Below are positions 40,578 to 42,865 of a stretch of 42,865 bases of DNA, piece after piece (position 1 is the first letter of the stretch; each line of letters begins with the position of its first letter). The notes beneath the pieces are model-generated. The model was given only the letters and a program-made list of their open reading frames with translations. It was not told the origin of the DNA and ran no database searches. Made by a program: the position numbers and the translations under genes. This DNA comes from an uncultured Bdellovibrionales bacterium (GTDB taxonomy: Bacteria > Bdellovibrionota > Bdellovibrionia > Bdellovibrionales > UBA1609). The stretch lies in the NCBI GenBank assembly GCA_937936325.1, contig CALGWV010000077.1, positions 1 to 42,865 of the forward strand. The letters run 5' to 3'.

Positions 40578-40755
40578 GGGCATGTACCAAATTCGACATA
40601 TTGGCTTAAAAATTTTAAATCCTATTCAAAGTAAATGAGCAGAGCCGAAAGAGTTTTTTTTGCGATGAGCCTACTTAAACATTTGTGAGGGCAAGCATCG
40701 CTTAGTTTGGACATGAGCTGGGTTTTTTAGCGCTTTATCGAATTTGGGACACGCC
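40578..40755. repeat. Palindromic element, copy D
   Basis: A 178-bp imperfect palindrome. The left end is GGGCATGTACCAAATTCGA after TA (40576-40577). The right end, inverted, is GGCGTGTCCCAAATTCGA, with GA instead of TA outside. Arms continue with lower identity to an inner GCGATG/CATCGC stem (about 40662-40707). It fills half of the 440-base divergent region between the HExxH lipoprotein and ftsE operons. I saw no convincing promoter pair there. Confidence 0.65.
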
Positions 40756-40766
40756 GAACAACACTG

Positions 40767-40795
40767 AGGACTTCAAAACATGGGTTTGAAGTCCT
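40767..40795 (+). promoter_or_regulatory. Perfect hairpin before the ftsE operon
   Basis: AGGACTTCAAA (40767-40777) pairs with TTTGAAGTCCT (40785-40795) around a seven-base loop. It ends 35 bases before the first gene start and has no T-run. It may be a leader structure, an operator, or a terminator for reverse transcripts. Confidence 0.45.
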
Positions 40796-40830
40796 TAAGT
40801 TATAAAAACGATCTGTAAAGGCAGGAAAAA

Positions 40831-41067
40831 TTGGAAGTAGGACAAAATAGTGACATTATCGTTGCAGGCCTGAGATACCATCTTCAGACTCAAGATTTGG
40901 GTCATTTAAAAGCTGAAGTCATCAGCCAGGTCTTTTTAAAAGGACAGATCGTAAAGACCATTTCCGTCCCATACCCTAAGGCAACCTCTCAGAATCAAAT
41001 TTTAAGTTTAGTCAGCATACAGCACAACGAGATTAAATCTCTCATACTTAGTGGAGTCCTTTCATGA
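40831..41067 (+). CDS. Small hypothetical protein upstream of ftsE
   Basis: A 78-residue protein that I do not recognise. It starts at TTG with CAGGA five bases upstream. No membrane segment or signal. Segments GLRYHLQTQDLGHLKAEVIS and VFLKGQIVKTISVPYP suggest a small alpha/beta fold. Its stop overlaps the ftsE ATG (ATGA), so it is translationally coupled to the FtsEX genes, which is the best evidence that it is real. Confidence 0.6.
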   Translation: MEVGQNSDIIVAGLRYHLQTQDLGHLKAEVISQVFLKGQIVKTISVPYPKATSQNQILSLVSIQHNEIKSLILSGVLS

Positions 41068-41729
41068 GCCTTGAAGTAAAACATCTGTACAAAAGCTTTC
41101 CCTCTGGAAAAAACATTCTAAATGGTGCTAAATTTAAAGTTGAAAAAGGCTCTTTTACTTTTATTCAGGGTGAGTCTGGCGCAGGGAAAACCACACTTTT
41201 TAGAATGCTCGCAGGCCTTATTAAACCTTCAGCAGGGCAAGTTTGGGTCGGAGGACAAAGATTAAGATTTGACAGTGAATATAGCCTCATGAAACACCGC
41301 CAAAGACTTGGGTTAGTATTTCAAGATTTTAAACTCTTAAACCACAGAAGCGTTCTTGAAAATATCTCCCTACCACTTTTAAACGTATCTGAAAAATCGA
41401 AACTTCAAGATAGAGTTCATAAAATGATTGATGAACTCAACTTAAAAGATGCCGCCGAACAAAAAGTCTCTACACTCTCAGGTGGACAAATGCAAAGAGT
41501 GGCTTTAGCAAGAGCCTTGATTCATGATCCAGATTATATTTTGGCAGATGAGCCCACAGGTAACTTAGATGCTAAACATAGTGAAATAGTTATTGAACTC
41601 CTCCATGAAGCAAGCCAAAGAGGCAAGACTGTTATGGTCGTGAGCCATGACAATGAAATGATCCATATGTTTGGTGGAGAAATTTTAACGTTAAAGGAGG
41701 GGCAAGTTGAAAACCAAGTTTATTATTAA
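41064..41729 (+). CDS. ftsE: Cell division ATP-binding protein FtsE
   Basis: A 221-residue ABC ATPase. Walker A is GESGAGKT at 36-43, the signature is LSGGQMQRVALARAL, Walker B is YILADEPTGNLD and the switch His is in VVSHD. With FtsX it forms the septal ABC complex that activates periplasmic murein hydrolases through EnvC-type partners. The identity rests on motif pattern plus the adjacent ftsX. It overlaps ftsX by 23 bases. Confidence 0.95.
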   Translation: MSLEVKHLYKSFPSGKNILNGAKFKVEKGSFTFIQGESGAGKTTLFRMLAGLIKPSAGQVWVGGQRLRFDSEYSLMKHRQRLGLVFQDFKLLNHRSVLENISLPLLNVSEKSKLQDRVHKMIDELNLKDAAEQKVSTLSGGQMQRVALARALIHDPDYILADEPTGNLDAKHSEIVIELLHEASQRGKTVMVVSHDNEMIHMFGGEILTLKEGQVENQVYY

Positions 41730-42597
41730 CGAAATCTACCAAAAATTGTTTCGACATAGTCTCCAGTCCTTGATTTATATTTGTGTTTTTATGACATTAT
41801 TCTTAATACTAGGTTTTTTTTGGATGGGTCTTTCTCATGTGGATAAAATTTACCTCAATTGGATTGGAAACGACCATAGCATTGTAGAAATAAAAAAAAA
41901 CACCTCACAAGTTGAAGTAGAAAAGTTAAAAGACAAACTCACAAAACTCCTCTCTGCTAAAGTAGAAATCCAAGACTCGAAGAAAAACATTGAAAGACTC
42001 AAAGAAAAAAATAAAAATTTTAAAATACTTGCAAAAGATTTGGACATAGACCTTTCACAAATTTTACCAACAACACTTAAAGTGAGCTTTCAATCTTCAG
42101 GAAATGTAGAAAAAGAATTAGATTCATTTAAGAAGCTTAAGGAATTTACTCGAAGTGACGCCAGAGTTTCTCAAATTTATTTGCCAGAAAGCCATCTGAG
42201 GTCGCTATCAAACTTCTATAGAAGTTATAAAAATTGGGGTTTTAGTTTTCTAATTTGGGTATGTTTTACAGTAGTTATCATACACAGCCTGCTCGTTTCA
42301 CATTTACTCACACTTCACAAAAAAGAAATGAACATCTACAAGCTCCTCGGCATTAGCCCTATTTTAGTCCAAGTCCCATACCTAATCTATACTTTTTTAC
42401 TGAGCTTAATTTCTTTTTTAGCGGCTCTAAGTATAATAATATTAGCCCAAATTTATGTTAAAAAAGCTCAATTTAGCATCGAAATTGATTTCGAAACCAA
42501 GGATTATCTTTTATTTTTTATTCTTATCCAATCTGTCTCACTCATTATCAGCGCTTTTATTACAAGATATTATCTTCTAGAATTATCTGATGAGTAG
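41707..42597 (+). CDS. ftsX: Cell division protein FtsX
   Basis: A 296-residue membrane protein with four hydrophobic helices. One is near the N-terminus (LIYICVFMTLFLILGFFW) and three are in the C-terminal half (about 178-290). Between the first and second lies a lysine-rich periplasmic loop of about 130 residues. This is the FtsX/MacB layout. The start is TTG at 41707 with a strong AAAGGAGG site. The divergent sequence is expected of FtsX; pairing with ftsE makes the call firm. Confidence 0.92.
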   Translation: MKTKFIINEIYQKLFRHSLQSLIYICVFMTLFLILGFFWMGLSHVDKIYLNWIGNDHSIVEIKKNTSQVEVEKLKDKLTKLLSAKVEIQDSKKNIERLKEKNKNFKILAKDLDIDLSQILPTTLKVSFQSSGNVEKELDSFKKLKEFTRSDARVSQIYLPESHLRSLSNFYRSYKNWGFSFLIWVCFTVVIIHSLLVSHLLTLHKKEMNIYKLLGISPILVQVPYLIYTFLLSLISFLAALSIIILAQIYVKKAQFSIEIDFETKDYLLFFILIQSVSLIISAFITRYYLLELSDE

Positions 42598-42865
42598 AAT
42601 TTGTCTCCATTTTTTAATACTGATCTTTTCTTTTACTTGCTATGGAAACAGTCTCAGTCAAAAACGCAGAACTGTTTCAAAACACAAAGCATTAATTAAA
42701 AATCATTTTAAAAAAATAAATTCGACTACAGGTTTCTTAGAAAGTCTCGACTTGAAAAAAAAAGAACTCAAAAAAGAAATTGGTGCTCTTACGTCAAAGC
42801 AGGATCTCTCACGAAAAAAGCTCAAAAAATTGCTTCCTTTATACATTTTTAATGTCTATCGACAA
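42590..42865 (+). CDS. Exported coiled-coil protein, EnvC-like, 5' part only
   Basis: The first 92 codons of a gene cut by the window end. The ATG at 42590 overlaps the ftsX stop. A signal peptide (RICLHFLILIFSFTCYG) is followed by a lysine-rich helical region (SLDLKKKELKKEIGALTSK) with coiled-coil character. A gene for an EnvC-type murein hydrolase activator often follows ftsEX, which suggests that role. The LytM domain that would prove it lies outside the window. Confidence 0.65.
   Translation, partial: MSRICLHFLILIFSFTCYGNSLSQKRRTVSKHKALIKNHFKKINSTTGFLESLDLKKKELKKEIGALTSKQDLSRKKLKKLLPLYIFNVYRQ

Noticed and set aside
1-42865. CRISPR arrays, rRNA and tRNA genes, phage or toxin-antitoxin genes
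   Set aside because: None was seen on reading both strands. The only clear mobile gene set is the IS3 element.

Overview
This window looks like chromosome of an AT-rich, Gram-negative bacterium of the Bdellovibrionota (Bdellovibrio-like predators and relatives). No taxonomic search could be run, so this rests on gene content. The signs are a TIGR02147-family protein, an MglA-type small GTPase, many lipoproteins and secreted peptidases, a Kdo (LPS) gene, a menaquinone pathway, a small SRP RNA next to dnaX-ybaB-recR, and RodZ, PilF-like and FtsEX cell-shape and division genes. Most of the window is ordinary, tightly packed core genome.

Layout. 0-3 kb: a palindromic element, an unrecognised gene, a gene remnant, and a reverse pair (YgjP-like metallopeptidase and TIGR02147 protein). 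3-6 kb: SRP RNA (ffs), dnaX, ybaB, recR. 6-12 kb: an exported unknown protein, MglA-like GTPase, nadA, and a large lipoprotein with a MepA-type murein endopeptidase domain. 11.7-16.5 kb: reverse cluster kdsA, long-form aromatic amino acid hydroxylase, trmJ-like methyltransferase and OlsF-like bifunctional acyltransferase. 16.6-19.4 kb: ATP-grasp-like protein, a second palindromic element, xthA-like exonuclease and fxsA. 19.4-25.4 kb: a fully overlapping reverse operon menF-menD-menH-menA-menC-menE. 25.5-28.6 kb: forward operon DAHP synthase, ubiE/menG, Sua5/TsaC-type gene, then a carboxylesterase. 28.6-33.5 kb: rpsR, rpmB, a KOW/L24-like gene, rlmL-type methyltransferase, a small membrane protein and a membrane pyrophosphatase. 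33.6-36 kb: a LysM/BON (Kbp-like) protein followed by an accessory island of two palindromic elements flanking an intact IS3-family insertion sequence. 36-40.5 kb: 2Fe-2S ferredoxin, RodZ-like protein, PilF-like TPR lipoprotein, small lipoprotein and HExxH lipoprotein. 40.6-42.9 kb: a palindromic element, then a small unknown gene, ftsE, ftsX and the start of a coiled-coil exported gene.

How the genes work together. DAHP synthase feeds the shikimate/chorismate pathway. The divergent men operon turns chorismate into demethylmenaquinone, and UbiE/MenG methylates it. menB is not in the window. The kdsA, OlsF-like, MepA-like, RodZ, FtsEX and lipoprotein genes all serve the cell envelope.

The most interesting unexplained structure is a dispersed set of at least five long palindromes (about 159-181 bp). 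Nine of their ten ends are flanked by TA. They share loosely conserved GGGYRYRY-type ends but have different inner stems. The two closest copies differ by paired, compensatory changes in their stems. They look like a family of MITE-like hairpin elements. Other points are a poly-A slippage site in dnaX with an immediate -1 stop, a 28-bp operator-like palindrome upstream of kdsA, a 9-bp divergent start-to-start arrangement at menF/DAHP synthase, and a REP-like inverted repeat at the menE/fxsA junction.
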